Source: Pseudomonas hamedanensis (GTDB lineage Bacteria > Pseudomonadota > Gammaproteobacteria > Pseudomonadales > Pseudomonadaceae). From it: a DNA stretch of 64,000 bases. Numbering within the stretch: position 1 is the first letter of the stretch; each line of letters starts with the position of its first letter. The position numbers and the translations under genes were made by a program. The notes under the pieces are model-generated. The model ran no database searches, was not told the DNA's origin, and worked only from the letters and a program-made list of their open reading frames with translations. Below, in pieces: positions 1 to 8,958 of the stretch. The stretch covers positions 5,687,001 through 5,751,000 of the forward strand of contig NZ_CP077091.1 of assembly GCF_014268595.2 (NCBI RefSeq). Direction: 5' to 3'.

Positions 1-1
1 G

Positions 2-289
2 AACGTGCGGGAACTGGAGAACGTACTTGAACGGGCGCATACCCTGTGCGAGAACCGTATCATCGAATCTCAGGACTTGCGGCTGAGCGAAGGCAATTGC
101 GCGGCGGAGGGTGCGATTGCCGACCTTACGCAGATCGACAACCTGGAAGATTATCTGGAAAACGTCGAACGCAAGCTGATCCTGCAGGCATTGGAGGAGA
201 CACGCTGGAACCGCACGGCCGCGGCGCAGCGCTTGAGTCTTTCGTTCAGGTCGATGCGCTATCGGCTGAAGAAATTGGGCCTGGATTGA
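2..289 (+). CDS. pilR: PilR, sigma-54 response regulator (3' end only)
   Basis: This is the C-terminal 95 residues of an NtrC-type activator; the gene starts before the window. The sequence opens in the end of the AAA+ domain (NVRELENVLERA) and closes with a Fis-type helix-turn-helix (WNRTAAAQRLSLSFRSMRYRLKKLGLD). In pseudomonads PilR, with the sensor PilS, activates sigma-54 transcription of the major pilin gene. PilR is chosen over other NtrC proteins because thiO and the minor-pilin operon lie next door, as in P. aeruginosa. The receiver and ATPase domains cannot be seen. The gene ends just before a REP pair. Confidence 0.85.
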   Translation, partial: NVRELENVLERAHTLCENRIIESQDLRLSEGNCAAEGAIADLTQIDNLEDYLENVERKLILQALEETRWNRTAAAQRLSLSFRSMRYRLKKLGLD

Positions 290-290
290 A

Positions 291-370
291 GGGCCCCTTC
301 GCGAGCAGGCTCGCTCCCACATTGGAATGCACAATCCCTGTGGGAGCGAGCCTGCTCGCGAAGGCGGCCT
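291..370. repeat. REPIN, class A (two inverted REPs)
   Basis: Two inverted copies of the GAGCGAGCCTGCTCGCGAAG-type REP flank a short spacer (TTGGAATGCACAATCC). It sits between the convergent ends of pilR and thiO. Each REP is itself a small hairpin. The spacer resembles those of the copies near 34.5 and 45.0 kb. Confidence 0.9.
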
Positions 371-384
371 GCCCGATTACCTGA

Positions 385-1485
385 CTATATGCGGCCCTCA
401 GGCGCATAAGGCGCCGGGTCGATAATCGGCGCCCGCCCCAGCATCACATCGGCAAACAGCTGGCACGACGCCGGCGCCAGCACCAGGCCGTTGCGGTAAT
501 GCCCGCAGTTCAGCCACAAGCTATCGAACCCCGGCACCCGGCCAATATACGGGATGCCTTCCGGCGACCCCGGTCGCAAGCCGGCCCAATGCCCGACGAC
601 CTCGGCCTGCGCCAGCGCCGGCAACAACTCGATTGCCGAAGCCTTGAGGCTTGCCAGCGCCACGTCGGTTGGCGTCTTGTCGTAGCCTTCGTGTTCCAGC
701 GTGCTGCCGATCAGAATATGCCCGTCGCGACGGGGGATCGCATAACGGCCCTTGGCCAGAACCATGCTCGGCAAGAAGTCCGCTGCGCACTTATAGAGAA
801 TCATCTGGCCCTTGACCGGCTCGACCGGCAGCGTCAAGTCCAGCGTCTTGAGCAAATCGCCGCTCCACGCTCCGGCCGTCAGCACAATCTGATCACCTGT
901 GATGATGCCGCTGGATGTTTCCACGCCGACAATCCGCTCGTGCTCGCGAACGAACCCGCTGACCTCACACTGCTCGTGAATCGTCACGTTGGGCAGTGCC
1001 AGCAGCGCCGCTTTCAACGATTTCACCAGACGCGGATTACGCACGTTGGCAACATCGGCCATGTAGATCGCCCGGGAGAATCCAGCACCCAGCACCGGCA
1101 CCGCATCGTGCGCCGCCGAGATGTCCACCGCCCGCAGCGGGCGCTGTTCCCGTTCGGCCCAGGCAAGCGCTTCGGCTTCGTCATCCAGATCCAGCCAGTA
1201 CAGGCCAGTGGTGTGCACTTCAGGATCAACGCCGGTATCGGCAAACAGGCGTTCGCCCAACTGTGGATAAAAATCCTGCGACCAGTGTGCCAGTGCGGTA
1301 ACTGCCGGGCTGTAGCGCCACGGGTACAACGGCGAAACGATGCCGCCGCCGGCCCACGACGATTCCCGACCGACGTTCGAGCGATCCAGCAGCACCACGC
1401 TGCGCACTTCGGAGGCGAGATTGTAGGCGGTCAGCAGGCCGATCACCCCGCCGCCGACAATCACCACTTGCTGTTGCCTGGTCAT
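385..1485 (-). CDS. thiO: ThiO, FAD-dependent glycine oxidase
   Basis: A 366-residue flavoprotein of the DAO family. ThiO oxidises glycine to iminoglycine (dehydroglycine), which feeds the thiazole ring of thiamine. The N-terminus has the FAD dinucleotide motif VVIVGGGVIGLL, followed by ESSWAGGGIVSPLYPWRY, which is typical of ThiO. Near the C-terminus GHWAGLRPGSPEGIPYIG is the second conserved FAD-contacting stretch. The start is placed at MTRQQQVVIVGG; the open frame continues 49 codons upstream, but that part is not oxidase-like and runs into the pilE terminator. It is convergent with pilR and follows the pilE operon on the same strand after a hairpin, so it is probably transcribed separately. 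Confidence 0.9.
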   Translation of the reverse strand: MTRQQQVVIVGGGVIGLLTAYNLASEVRSVVLLDRSNVGRESSWAGGGIVSPLYPWRYSPAVTALAHWSQDFYPQLGERLFADTGVDPEVHTTGLYWLDLDDEAEALAWAEREQRPLRAVDISAAHDAVPVLGAGFSRAIYMADVANVRNPRLVKSLKAALLALPNVTIHEQCEVSGFVREHERIVGVETSSGIITGDQIVLTAGAWSGDLLKTLDLTLPVEPVKGQMILYKCAADFLPSMVLAKGRYAIPRRDGHILIGSTLEHEGYDKTPTDVALASLKASAIELLPALAQAEVVGHWAGLRPGSPEGIPYIGRVPGFDSLWLNCGHYRNGLVLAPASCQLFADVMLGRAPIIDPAPYAPEGRI

Positions 1486-1511
1486 GTTTGATCCAACCGT
1501 AAAAAAGACAG

Positions 1512-1530
1512 CGGGCGCAAAAGGCGCCCG
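1512..1530 (-). terminator. Terminator after pilE
   Basis: A GC-rich hairpin (CGGGCGC/GCGCCCG, loop CTTTT on the minus strand) is followed a few bases later by a T run in the minus direction. It lies between the pilE stop and the thiO start and closes the minor-pilin operon. Confidence 0.7.
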
Positions 1531-1541
1531 AAAAAAATGCG

Positions 1542-1943
1542 TCAGCGGCCCCAGCAATCCTTGGTGGTCACTCCGGTGCTCGCGTTGTTCATGCTTCGCA
1601 CGCCGGTGTTGGTCAGGGTGAAATCCCCGCACTTGTCGCTGGCCATGGCCGAGCCGGCTTTACGTATCGCGGTCAGCACAAAGGTCTGGTCGGTCAGCGT
1701 TGGGGTGATGGTGTAGAAATCATTGCCCGTGCTCAGCCCGGTGACGCCGGTGTAAACATTGTTGCGGGTGTAGAAGCGTTCGAGGGTTTGCGCCTGCTCC
1801 GAAAGCAGCGAGACCACTTCGGCGCGACGGCCCTTTTTCACGTATTCGTTGTAGCTGGGAATGCTGATGGTGAGGATGATCCCGATAATCGCGACGACGA
1901 TCATGATCTCGATCAGGGTAAAACCTCGGCTGGATCTGCGCAT
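1542..1943 (-). CDS. pilE: PilE, type IV minor pilin
   Basis: A 133-residue type IVa pilin. The prepilin peptidase site is G|FTLIEIMIVVAIIGIIL, with Glu at position 5 of the mature protein, followed by the N-terminal helix (IPSYNEYVKKGRRAEV). Two cysteines close to the C-terminus (DKCGDF and KDCWGR) can form the D-region disulfide. PilE is a minor subunit that links the tip complex to the major pilin fibre. It is the last gene of the fimU-pilV-pilW-pilX-pilY1-pilE operon and begins 15 bases after the pilY1 stop. No pilY2 gene fits between them, unlike in P. aeruginosa. Confidence 0.9.
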   Translation of the reverse strand: MRRSSRGFTLIEIMIVVAIIGIILTISIPSYNEYVKKGRRAEVVSLLSEQAQTLERFYTRNNVYTGVTGLSTGNDFYTITPTLTDQTFVLTAIRKAGSAMASDKCGDFTLTNTGVRSMNNASTGVTTKDCWGR

Positions 1944-1958
1944 GCTTCAAACTCTCGC

Positions 1959-4900
1959 TTACTGGATTTGTCGCCACATGATACGACGGCTGCCGCCGCC
2001 ACCTTTTTCCACAACGGTGGTGATGACGCCACTGGTGTCGGTCACTTCCTTAGTCTGGGCATTAGCGGAAATGACGTTAAGGGTCGGAATGCCGCCGGTA
2101 AAAATCACGCCACTGGATATCATGTCATTACTGTCGACCAAACGGTCGCCAGTGGTGTCGATCACGGCGTAGTTGAGCATCTTACCGTTGAACGCATCGA
2201 GTTCGACCAGTCTGCCGGTACCAAAGCTCGAACAAGGGTCAGTGGTATCGACGCTGGCAGTGGTAAAAACAATGCGCCCCAACACAATGCTGGCCTGGTT
2301 GATCACGCGCTCGCCGGTCAGCACGTTGTTGTACACCAGCGGCAAATACCAGCCTTTTTCTGCCGGATACGTCGTTTCATTCTGGCTGGTGGTCAGGAAT
2401 TGCCCGGAACTGCCGGAGAACGAACCGGTAATCGCCTGTGCCTGCAAATTGCTGACGGCGATTTGTCCGGCCCCACCCTCTGCATCCCAGATTGAATAGA
2501 ACGCCTGCAGATCCTTGTTGCTCTTGTCGGCAGTCTCGTTGAACTTGCCGGTGCCAAAGAACACCTGTTTGCCGCCCTGTGGGTTATCCGCCAGCAGCGG
2601 TTGCGCAGTGATCGGCTGCGTTGCCCCGCCCGGCGCGGTGAACAGAGGTTTGCCGGCAAACGCCACGCCCCAGCTTTCCGGAGCCGTCGCGCTCAAATCG
2701 AATTTCCACATGCGTCCTTTCAGATCTCCACCGTACGCCGCCTGGACCACATTCGAAGAGTTGACCCTGAGCTCCACGGACGACAGACCATTGCCGGTCT
2801 CCGTGCTGTCGATAACGATTTTCCTGATCAGCGAACCATCCAGCGCATCCAGTACATACAACGCTGCAACACCCGAATTGCTGCCGTAACCATTGGCGAT
2901 GAAAGTTGCCCAGCGACCATTGGCCAAGCGTGCCACTTCCGGACGGGCGTAGGCGTAACCGAGATCATTGAAAGCGTTCGCCGTGTTGGTGGTGACCGGA
3001 GCACTCACTTCCCACAATGCCCTGATGACATTGCCCGCCGAAGCATCGAACAGTTGCAGGCCATAGAAGGTTTTGCCACCGGCCCCCGTTCCGCCAATGG
3101 CCAGGGTTTTCCAGGTGGTGCCGGCCTGCGCATCGAACACGCCGACCTGACCGTCCACCAGAAACTTGTGGCTGACCCCGTTGACGTAGTTGGTGTCCGC
3201 GATCAGGCGCAAGGAAGGCAGCACACTGGAGGGCATATAAGCGTAACGGCGCGTGCCGTTCGCCGAATTGATCACGTTGACGAAACCGTCGTTGGCGTTC
3301 ACCACCAGACTGGTGTTCATGTTCGAAGCCTTGGTGCTCAGGTAGCTGGTGTAACTGCTGTCACCCGTCAGATCGGATGCGGTCTTGTCCGAAGGCGACG
3401 CGAGCACCAGAGGCGAATTGATGATGTCGCCGAGCAGCACGCTGCGTACTTTGAGCCCGGCCTTGTTGGTCCCCTTGCTCCACTCCACCAGATCATTGCC
3501 GTTGATTCCGGTAGGCAGGCCCTGATTCAGTGTGGTCTGCTGGGCCGGGGAAAAGTTGCCGAATGCCAGGGTTACCGGCGCATTGCTCAGGGTGTTCCAT
3601 GACTGGAAAGTCGGCGCCGTAGCGGAGGGCACGATGGTGGTGTCGGTCGTCCACTGCGCCGTTGAAGTGTTCACCGTGCCGGTCGAGGTGAAGCCGAACG
3701 ACCTGATCGTGCCGCGCCAATCCTTGGGATCGTAGGTGGTCTGATAAAAACTGCTGCCACTGGTCAGGTTGCTGCTGCTGGCGACGCCGGCGCCACCGGA
3801 ACCGGCCTTGGAAGTGATATCGCTCAATGCCGACGATAACGCCGCATTGAGCCCGGTGCTGTCGGTGGCCTGGTAGTACCTGCCCTGCCCATAGCTGGCA
3901 GCGTCGGACAACATGTCGTTATCCGCCGCGAAACCCACGGTGTAGGTGTTCATGTTCTGCCTGGGGAAGTCCACCGCGTTCCAGCTTTTGCCGGCCGCAT
4001 CGGTACCGGTCGAACGCATATCAATGTCGAAAGCGAATTTGGCAATGTCGTCCAGATACAGCGTGTCGTTTTCACCATCGCCGCTGAGGTTATCGCCGTC
4101 ATTACTGAGGCCGTCCCAGTTCGGCAAGCGATTGCCACCCAGCGGGTCATTGCCCGGGAAGGTGCGATCGTAGGTCGGCAAGCCGTCGGTAACCACCACG
4201 CCGTAGTTTTTCTGGCAGCGGTACTGAATCGGGCTGGTGTACGTGCCCGGTGTACCGTTGTAATAAGGCGCCATGCCGCGCATGTAGCGGCTGACTTCGT
4301 AATAGGTCTCGGCCAGCGGCGTATTGGCCACGGCATTCAAGCCGTTGATCGATGAAATCAGTGCGTTGTAGTTGGTGTCAGCCTGCGCCTGGGTGACGCT
4401 TCCGGAAACGGGCGACAAATCGCTGATTGAGCGGGCAATGAAACCGCCATTGCCAGGGTTAGTGCTGTTGGCGGGATTGAACGTCGACAAGCCGATGCGC
4501 AAGGTACGGTTGCTGCTGACCAGTGCGGTGGAAACGTTGCGCGCGACGTTCATGCGGTAATCGTTGGGAATTGCACCGGTGGTGAAGTCACGGGTTCCGG
4601 TGCCGATGGCCTGGCTGACGATCCAGGCAATGTAATCGGCGGAATAACGGGTGTTCTCGTTGCCTACCGGGTCTGGCAGTTTCAGGCACAACGGCACCGG
4701 GCTGTTGTTGTAGAACGCATAGGCGCCCCCCGAGCAGCCGGAGTTCGGCAGGCTCGATAAGAATACGGTGTCGCCGGTAATCTGCGGCGCATTCAGCGCA
4801 GAGCACAGTCCGAGGAAGGCATTGCATTCCCGGGCCGGCGTGCGATTGATGGCAGGATTGAAATCCGTGTCGTAGATAATGCTGTTCATGCTGCCGGAAT

Positions 4901-5048
4901 CATCGATCAGCAGCATCACGTTCGGCGCCACCGCCGCGGCGCTCAACAGAGGCGATTCGGACGGCGTGAACGCCCAGGCCGGCGCCGCCAGATAAAGGCT
5001 CGCCAGCATGCCGAACAGCAGCGCTCTGTAGCGCTCAATACTTCGCAT
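1959..5048 (-). CDS. pilY1: PilY1, type IV pilus tip adhesin
   Basis: A 1029-residue secreted protein. A signal peptide (about residues 1-27, ending AAPAWA) is followed by a von Willebrand A-like domain with the MIDAS motif D49-x-S51-x-S53 (LLIDDSGSMN). The C-terminal half is the PilY1 beta-propeller region, with an Asp-rich loop near residue 955 (DTTGDRLVDSND) that resembles the calcium site of the family. PilY1 caps the pilus, acts in adhesion and surface sensing, and with the minor pilins primes assembly. It is shorter than P. aeruginosa PilY1 (about 1160). The start MRSIERYR is preferred to one 12 codons upstream because GGTGGAGAG precedes it; it overlaps the end of pilX by 14 bases. Confidence 0.92.
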   Translation of the reverse strand: MRSIERYRALLFGMLASLYLAAPAWAFTPSESPLLSAAAVAPNVMLLIDDSGSMNSIIYDTDFNPAINRTPARECNAFLGLCSALNAPQITGDTVFLSSLPNSGCSGGAYAFYNNSPVPLCLKLPDPVGNENTRYSADYIAWIVSQAIGTGTRDFTTGAIPNDYRMNVARNVSTALVSSNRTLRIGLSTFNPANSTNPGNGGFIARSISDLSPVSGSVTQAQADTNYNALISSINGLNAVANTPLAETYYEVSRYMRGMAPYYNGTPGTYTSPIQYRCQKNYGVVVTDGLPTYDRTFPGNDPLGGNRLPNWDGLSNDGDNLSGDGENDTLYLDDIAKFAFDIDMRSTGTDAAGKSWNAVDFPRQNMNTYTVGFAADNDMLSDAASYGQGRYYQATDSTGLNAALSSALSDITSKAGSGGAGVASSSNLTSGSSFYQTTYDPKDWRGTIRSFGFTSTGTVNTSTAQWTTDTTIVPSATAPTFQSWNTLSNAPVTLAFGNFSPAQQTTLNQGLPTGINGNDLVEWSKGTNKAGLKVRSVLLGDIINSPLVLASPSDKTASDLTGDSSYTSYLSTKASNMNTSLVVNANDGFVNVINSANGTRRYAYMPSSVLPSLRLIADTNYVNGVSHKFLVDGQVGVFDAQAGTTWKTLAIGGTGAGGKTFYGLQLFDASAGNVIRALWEVSAPVTTNTANAFNDLGYAYARPEVARLANGRWATFIANGYGSNSGVAALYVLDALDGSLIRKIVIDSTETGNGLSSVELRVNSSNVVQAAYGGDLKGRMWKFDLSATAPESWGVAFAGKPLFTAPGGATQPITAQPLLADNPQGGKQVFFGTGKFNETADKSNKDLQAFYSIWDAEGGAGQIAVSNLQAQAITGSFSGSSGQFLTTSQNETTYPAEKGWYLPLVYNNVLTGERVINQASIVLGRIVFTTASVDTTDPCSSFGTGRLVELDAFNGKMLNYAVIDTTGDRLVDSNDMISSGVIFTGGIPTLNVISANAQTKEVTDTSGVITTVVEKGGGGSRRIMWRQIQ

Positions 5049-5511
5049 AGACACTCTCCACCACACTGCGCGAAGTGCCGACAATCCCGACCGCGGTCAC
5101 TCGATACAGGGTGGCCGAGGTATTACTGGGCACGTTCACCGCGGTGACGGTCGTGCCGATGTTCTGCACCCCGTAAAAGCCATTACCGGCGGCGATCCAG
5201 GTTACGCCGGACGCCGAATTGAACCCCGCCGCACTGATCACCGATGACTCGGCCGGCGGCAAACACTGAGTGCCACTGCACACTGGCAATGCGTAGCTGT
5301 CCAGTTGCACTGCGCTCTCACCGACACGCAACGCCGCTTCGGCGGACTGGAACGATTGATTGCGCAGGCTCACGCTGCCGGCCATTTTTTCCTGCAGGTT
5401 GGCGCTTTGCATCGATGACAGTCCGATCAAGGTCAGCAACAGCAAAAACACCAGACTGACCAACAAGACCATGCCCCGCTGGGTTCGCCGCTGGTGCAAG
5501 GAAATCCTCAT
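5035..5511 (-). CDS. pilX: PilX, type IV minor pilin
   Basis: A 158-residue prepilin-like protein. The peptidase site is QRG|MVLLVSLVFLLLL. Position 5 of the mature protein is Val and not Glu, as expected for the tip-most GspK-like subunit, which does not need to pair with a preceding pilin. SSMQSANLQEKMAGSV after the hydrophobic stretch is typical of PilX. It works with PilV, PilW, FimU and PilY1 to start pilus assembly. The start MRISLHQRRTQRG is taken 13 codons inside the open frame; pilW ends 10 bases upstream. Confidence 0.88.
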   Translation of the reverse strand: MRISLHQRRTQRGMVLLVSLVFLLLLTLIGLSSMQSANLQEKMAGSVSLRNQSFQSAEAALRVGESAVQLDSYALPVCSGTQCLPPAESSVISAAGFNSASGVTWIAAGNGFYGVQNIGTTVTAVNVPSNTSATLYRVTAVGIVGTSRSVVESVYAKY

Positions 5512-5521
5512 CGCCGCGCCC

Positions 5522-6235
5522 TCACGGCAAGCGGTTGCGCAAAGCGGCAACCACGTTGAAGGTTTGATTGCGCACCCGATTGTTTGGGTCGGTGAGGGTC
5601 AGGCTCAGGCGGACGCTGCGGATGCGCGCCGGATCGCCAGGATTGCTGCTGTAGGTCGAGGCCGCCACATCCGTCGCGGAACTGGCCAGACCGAAGGTGA
5701 CGTTGAAGGCGCTGACGTTGTTCACCAGCACTTGCTGCGCCGGATTGCCGCTGCCGGTGCCCATGAGAATCTGGTTATTGCTAAAGCTGTAAAGCAGACG
5801 CCGGATCGGGAAAGCAATCTGCCCCGTGGTCGGGCTACGCAATCCGCTGTAGGCGACCGCACTGTTGCGACAGTCGGAAATCACCGTCCAGGTCGGCGTC
5901 CCCCCGCCGCTGCCGACATCGGCCGTCACCAGGGTCAGTTTGAGACTGGCATTATCCCAACTGATCGGAGTGAGCTGCGCCGCATTGAAATCCCCTGCCG
6001 AACTGGAGTCGACGATGGTGCCAAGGCAGCCGAACATGCCAACCATGCGAATTTCCTGAATCATCTTGCTGAGAACGAAGCGCGCGTCCTCCTGCATCGC
6101 TGCGGCGCTGTTCTGACTGACGTAAGTATTCTTCGCCGCGATGAAAATCTGCACGACTCCGAGCACGACGATCAGCCCCAACGCCAATGCGACCAGCAAC
6201 TCGATCAGGCCGAAACCACGACTGGACCGCTTCAT
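5522..6235 (-). CDS. pilW: PilW, type IV minor pilin
   Basis: A 237-residue minor pilin of the GspJ-like class. The processing site is G|FGLIELLVALALGLIVV with Glu5 present; AAKNTYVSQNSAAAMQEDARFVL follows the membrane helix. Cysteines at FGCLG and SDCRN may pair. It belongs to the minor-pilin initiation complex. The ATG overlaps the pilV stop codon (ATGA), so the two are translationally coupled. The longer open frame upstream is out of frame with pilV and is not used. Confidence 0.9.
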   Translation of the reverse strand: MKRSSRGFGLIELLVALALGLIVVLGVVQIFIAAKNTYVSQNSAAAMQEDARFVLSKMIQEIRMVGMFGCLGTIVDSSSAGDFNAAQLTPISWDNASLKLTLVTADVGSGGGTPTWTVISDCRNSAVAYSGLRSPTTGQIAFPIRRLLYSFSNNQILMGTGSGNPAQQVLVNNVSAFNVTFGLASSATDVAASTYSSNPGDPARIRSVRLSLTLTDPNNRVRNQTFNVVAALRNRLP

Positions 6236-6681
6236 GGTGTCGCCACCGGATCGACCGTCGCCCGGCTGGTCAGCACGAAACTGCGTTGCGCACTTGCGGT
6301 GTTGGCCGCACGGGCATCGCTCCAGGTAATCGTAATGGTGTAGACCCGCTGGTTGAGGGTGATGCTGCCCGTCGCGGTCGGACCGCCGAAGTTGGCGATA
6401 TTGGTGGTGAAGTCGTAGAGATCCTGGTCTCGCGTTACGCTGAGGTTGCCCGAGGTGGGCGGCGTGACGGTGTAGTTGGCGCCGGAGTTGGCGCGAATGC
6501 GGTCCATCATGTCGTAGGCGATGAAACTGGCCTGACTGGTCATGCGCGAGCTGTCGGTGTACTTCAGCGCATTGAGTTGCACCGCCGCCGCGCCCAACAG
6601 CCCGACGGTCAGAATCAGCAACGCGACCAGCACTTCGATCAGCGTCATGCCCTCCTGTGCTTTTTTGCTCCCTGCCCTCAT
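6232..6681 (-). CDS. pilV: PilV, type IV minor pilin
   Basis: A 149-residue minor pilin of the GspI-like class. The processing site is EG|MTLIEVLVALLILTVGLLG, followed by AAVQLNALKYTDSSRMTSQA, the usual PilV continuation. It joins the priming complex at the pilus tip. The start MRAGSKKAQEG overlaps the fimU stop codon (ATGA) and the stop overlaps the pilW start in the same way, so fimU-pilV-pilW is a tightly coupled run. Confidence 0.9.
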   Translation of the reverse strand: MRAGSKKAQEGMTLIEVLVALLILTVGLLGAAAVQLNALKYTDSSRMTSQASFIAYDMMDRIRANSGANYTVTPPTSGNLSVTRDQDLYDFTTNIANFGGPTATGSITLNQRVYTITITWSDARAANTASAQRSFVLTSRATVDPVATP

Positions 6682-7151
6682 CCGCAATTTCCACCCAGTT
6701 GAATGCGTCCGTTCAAACACACGTTCAGCGTCCTGCTTTGCGTGCCCAGCGTGTAAGCGATGACCACCGCCGTCGACGGTGCCGCCAGTCCACCCAGATT
6801 ATTGAAATCGAGCGCCGTCACTCCTGAGGTTAGCGTCAGAGTCGCGCCGCTGCTCATCGCTGGAACAACCCGCAACACATTGGCCGGATTGCCAGTACTG
6901 TCGTAGACCGCCAGCTCACCGGCCCAGACGCTGCCGCCCGCAGTCGGGCGCAATCGCGTGGTCACGCCGCGATTGATCGCTTCAAGGCGAGCAAAATTGA
7001 TCGCACGCTGCAGGTCGCCCATTTCGGTATCGGCCTTGCTGCTCTGAATCGTTCGGGTAAAGGCCGGCACTGCCAGGGTGACGAGAAGCAACAACACCGC
7101 GATGGCGATCAGCAACTCGACCAGCGTGAAACCTTTTGTACGAAGATCCAT
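6678..7151 (-). CDS. fimU: FimU, type IV minor pilin (GspH-like)
   Basis: A 157-residue minor pilin. The processing site is KG|FTLVELLIAIAVLLLL with Glu5; a GspH/FimT-type C-terminal domain ends CLNGRIQLGGNCG with two cysteines. It is the first gene of the minor-pilin operon. FimU connects the tip complex to the fibre. It is called FimU and not FimT because it heads the pilVWXY1E run and because its C-terminus reads GRIQ, lacking the second Arg of the DNA-binding GRxR motif found in the divergent gene at 7282. The start MDLRTKG is followed directly by the cleavage motif. Confidence 0.85.
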   Translation of the reverse strand: MDLRTKGFTLVELLIAIAVLLLLVTLAVPAFTRTIQSSKADTEMGDLQRAINFARLEAINRGVTTRLRPTAGGSVWAGELAVYDSTGNPANVLRVVPAMSSGATLTLTSGVTALDFNNLGGLAAPSTAVVIAYTLGTQSRTLNVCLNGRIQLGGNCG

Positions 7152-7281
7152 CGGTGCCCTCCGTTGCCGTCGGCTATACCTGCTTCTACACGCTAGAACA
7201 TTCGCTCGGCACGCGCCGACTGATTTGCCCTGCGCGGCGCACGGAATGCGCCGTTCACACCATTCCACGGAGGGATTTTTC

Positions 7282-7851
7282 ATGCCGCAACACGGTTTCA
7301 GCCTGATTGAACTGCTTATGGGACTGGCGATTGGCGCAATTGTTCTGCTGCTGGTCAGCCCGGCGTTCGCCGCGCTCAAGCAGGCGACTCAGCGCGACCA
7401 CGCGGCGCAGTCGCTGATCGAAGGTATCCGCCATGCACGCACTCTGGCGATCACGCACAATCAGAGCGTGGTGATCCATGGTATCGACGGCGACTGGAGT
7501 CAGGGTTGGCGGATCATTCTGGACATCAGCGGCAAGGGGCCGCAGGACAGCAGCAATCCACTGCTGGTGGAGCGCGCCAGTGAGGGGAAGGTGCCGATTG
7601 TCGGCAACTGGTGGGTGAGCCGCTATGTGCGGTTCAGCCATCTTGGGCAACCGTTAATGCCGGGACGGCGGTTTCAGGCGGGGACGTTGCACGTCTGCTC
7701 ACCGCGCGAACCGGTCAGCCAGCGCCAGATTGTGCTGGCGGCGACCGGTCGCGTGCGCCTGGGCAGTCAGGAGACCGAACAGGCGCTTTGCGACAGAAAC
7801 AGAAACGTCAGATCGAACGAACGCGCAGCTCTTTCGGCATCGAGAATGTGA
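7282..7851 (+). CDS. fimT: FimT, pilin-like DNA-uptake protein
   Basis: A 189-residue GspH/FimT-domain pseudopilin. The processing site is [21 protein letters not shown]; a beta-rich domain follows and near the C-terminus [10 protein letters not shown] carries a GRxR motif. In Legionella and Xanthomonas FimT this motif binds DNA during natural transformation (established for that family; function here is inferred). GGAGGG sits at good spacing before the ATG. The gene is divergent from fimU across 130 bases, and its last 44 bases overlap the 3' end of ispH on the other strand. The C-terminal tail ([18 protein letters not shown]) is probably dispensable. Confidence 0.82.
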   Translation: MPQHGFSLIELLMGLAIGAIVLLLVSPAFAALKQATQRDHAAQSLIEGIRHARTLAITHNQSVVIHGIDGDWSQGWRIILDISGKGPQDSSNPLLVERASEGKVPIVGNWWVSRYVRFSHLGQPLMPGRRFQAGTLHVCSPREPVSQRQIVLAATGRVRLGSQETEQALCDRNRNVRSNERAALSASRM

Positions 7852-8752
7852 TGTTCTCTTCTCGACCGGCCAGCTCATCGGCACCGGTTGCGCCCCAGGC
7901 CTGCAATTGCTGGATTACGCCGCGCACCAGGACTTCAGGAGCCGAGGCGCCGGCGGTAATGCCGATGCGTTCGACGCCATCGAACCAGCTCTTTTGCAGG
8001 TCTTCGGCGCCGTCGATCAGGTAGGCCGGGGTCGCCATGCGCTCAGCCAGTTCACGCAGACGATTGGAATTGGAGCTGTTGGGGCTGCCGACCACTAATA
8101 CCACGTCGCATTCGTCGGCGAGTTGCTTGACCGCGTCCTGACGGTTTTGCGTGGCGTAGCAGATGTCGTCCTTGCGTGGACCGCCGATGGCCGGAAAGCG
8201 CGTGCGCAGCGCATCGATAACCCGACTGGTGTCGTCCATCGACAGAGTCGTCTGCGTAACGAAGGCGAGTTTCTCCGGGTTACGCACCTGCAACTCGGCC
8301 ACGTCTTGCTCGTCTTCGACGAGGTAGATCGCGCCGCCATTGCTGGCGTCGTACTGGCCCATGGTGCCTTCGACTTCCGGATGACCGGCGTGGCCGATCA
8401 GGATGCATTCGCGACCGTCGCGGCTGTATTTGGCCACTTCGATGTGCACCTTGGTCACCAGCGGGCAGGTTGCATCGAAGACTTTCAGGCCACGACCGGC
8501 GGCTTCGTTGCGCACGGCTTGGGAAACACCGTGGGCGCTGAAGATAACGATCACGTCATCCGGCACCTGATCGAGTTCTTCGACGAAAATCGCGCCGCGG
8601 CTGCGCAGGTCTTCCACGACGAACTTGTTGTGCACCACTTCATGGCGCACATAGATCGGCGGCCCGAAGACTTCCAGAGCGCGATTGACGATTTCGATCG
8701 CCCGGTCCACACCGGCGCAGAAGCCACGGGGGTTGGCGAGTTTGATTTGCAT
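7808..8752 (-). CDS. ispH: IspH (LytB), HMBPP reductase
   Basis: A 314-residue [4Fe-4S] enzyme that performs the last step of the MEP isoprenoid pathway, converting HMBPP to IPP and DMAPP. The three cluster cysteines are visible in [19 protein letters not shown] and [10 protein letters not shown]. Length is normal for the family. It lies downstream of fkpB on the same strand, separated by a REPIN, so it is the last member of the ileS-lspA-fkpB-ispH series. It converges on fimT with a 44-base antisense overlap. Confidence 0.97.
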   Translation of the reverse strand: MQIKLANPRGFCAGVDRAIEIVNRALEVFGPPIYVRHEVVHNKFVVEDLRSRGAIFVEELDQVPDDVIVIFSAHGVSQAVRNEAAGRGLKVFDATCPLVTKVHIEVAKYSRDGRECILIGHAGHPEVEGTMGQYDASNGGAIYLVEDEQDVAELQVRNPEKLAFVTQTTLSMDDTSRVIDALRTRFPAIGGPRKDDICYATQNRQDAVKQLADECDVVLVVGSPNSSNSNRLRELAERMATPAYLIDGAEDLQKSWFDGVERIGITAGASAPEVLVRGVIQQLQAWGATGADELAGREENITFSMPKELRVRSI

Positions 8753-8810
8753 GCTGTGCCTCGTGTCTTGCGCGCGAAAACAATGGAAAACAAACTGTAG
8801 GAGTCTGCTT

Positions 8811-8940
8811 CTGTGGCGAGGGGATTCATCCCCGTTCGGCTGCGTAGCAGTCGTAGACCGTCAACGGGCTCATTTCAGAATCGCGTTGACTGGTCTGGGG
8901 GCGCTTCGCACCCCAGCGGGGATAAATCCCCTCGCCACAG
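8811..8940. repeat. REPIN, class B
   Basis: Inverted arms CTGTGGCGAGGGGATTCATC and GATAAATCCCCTCGCCACAG enclose about 90 bases that contain CGGCTGCGTAGCAGTCG. It lies inside the fkpB-ispH gap, probably within a transcribed operon. Confidence 0.9.
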
Positions 8941-8958
8941 AGGCTCACTCTTACATTT

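Noticed and set aside
7152..7281. CCGTTCACAC, looked at as an AlgR site in the fimU-fimT gap.
   Set aside because: Only about six of nine bases fit the AlgR consensus; too weak to list.
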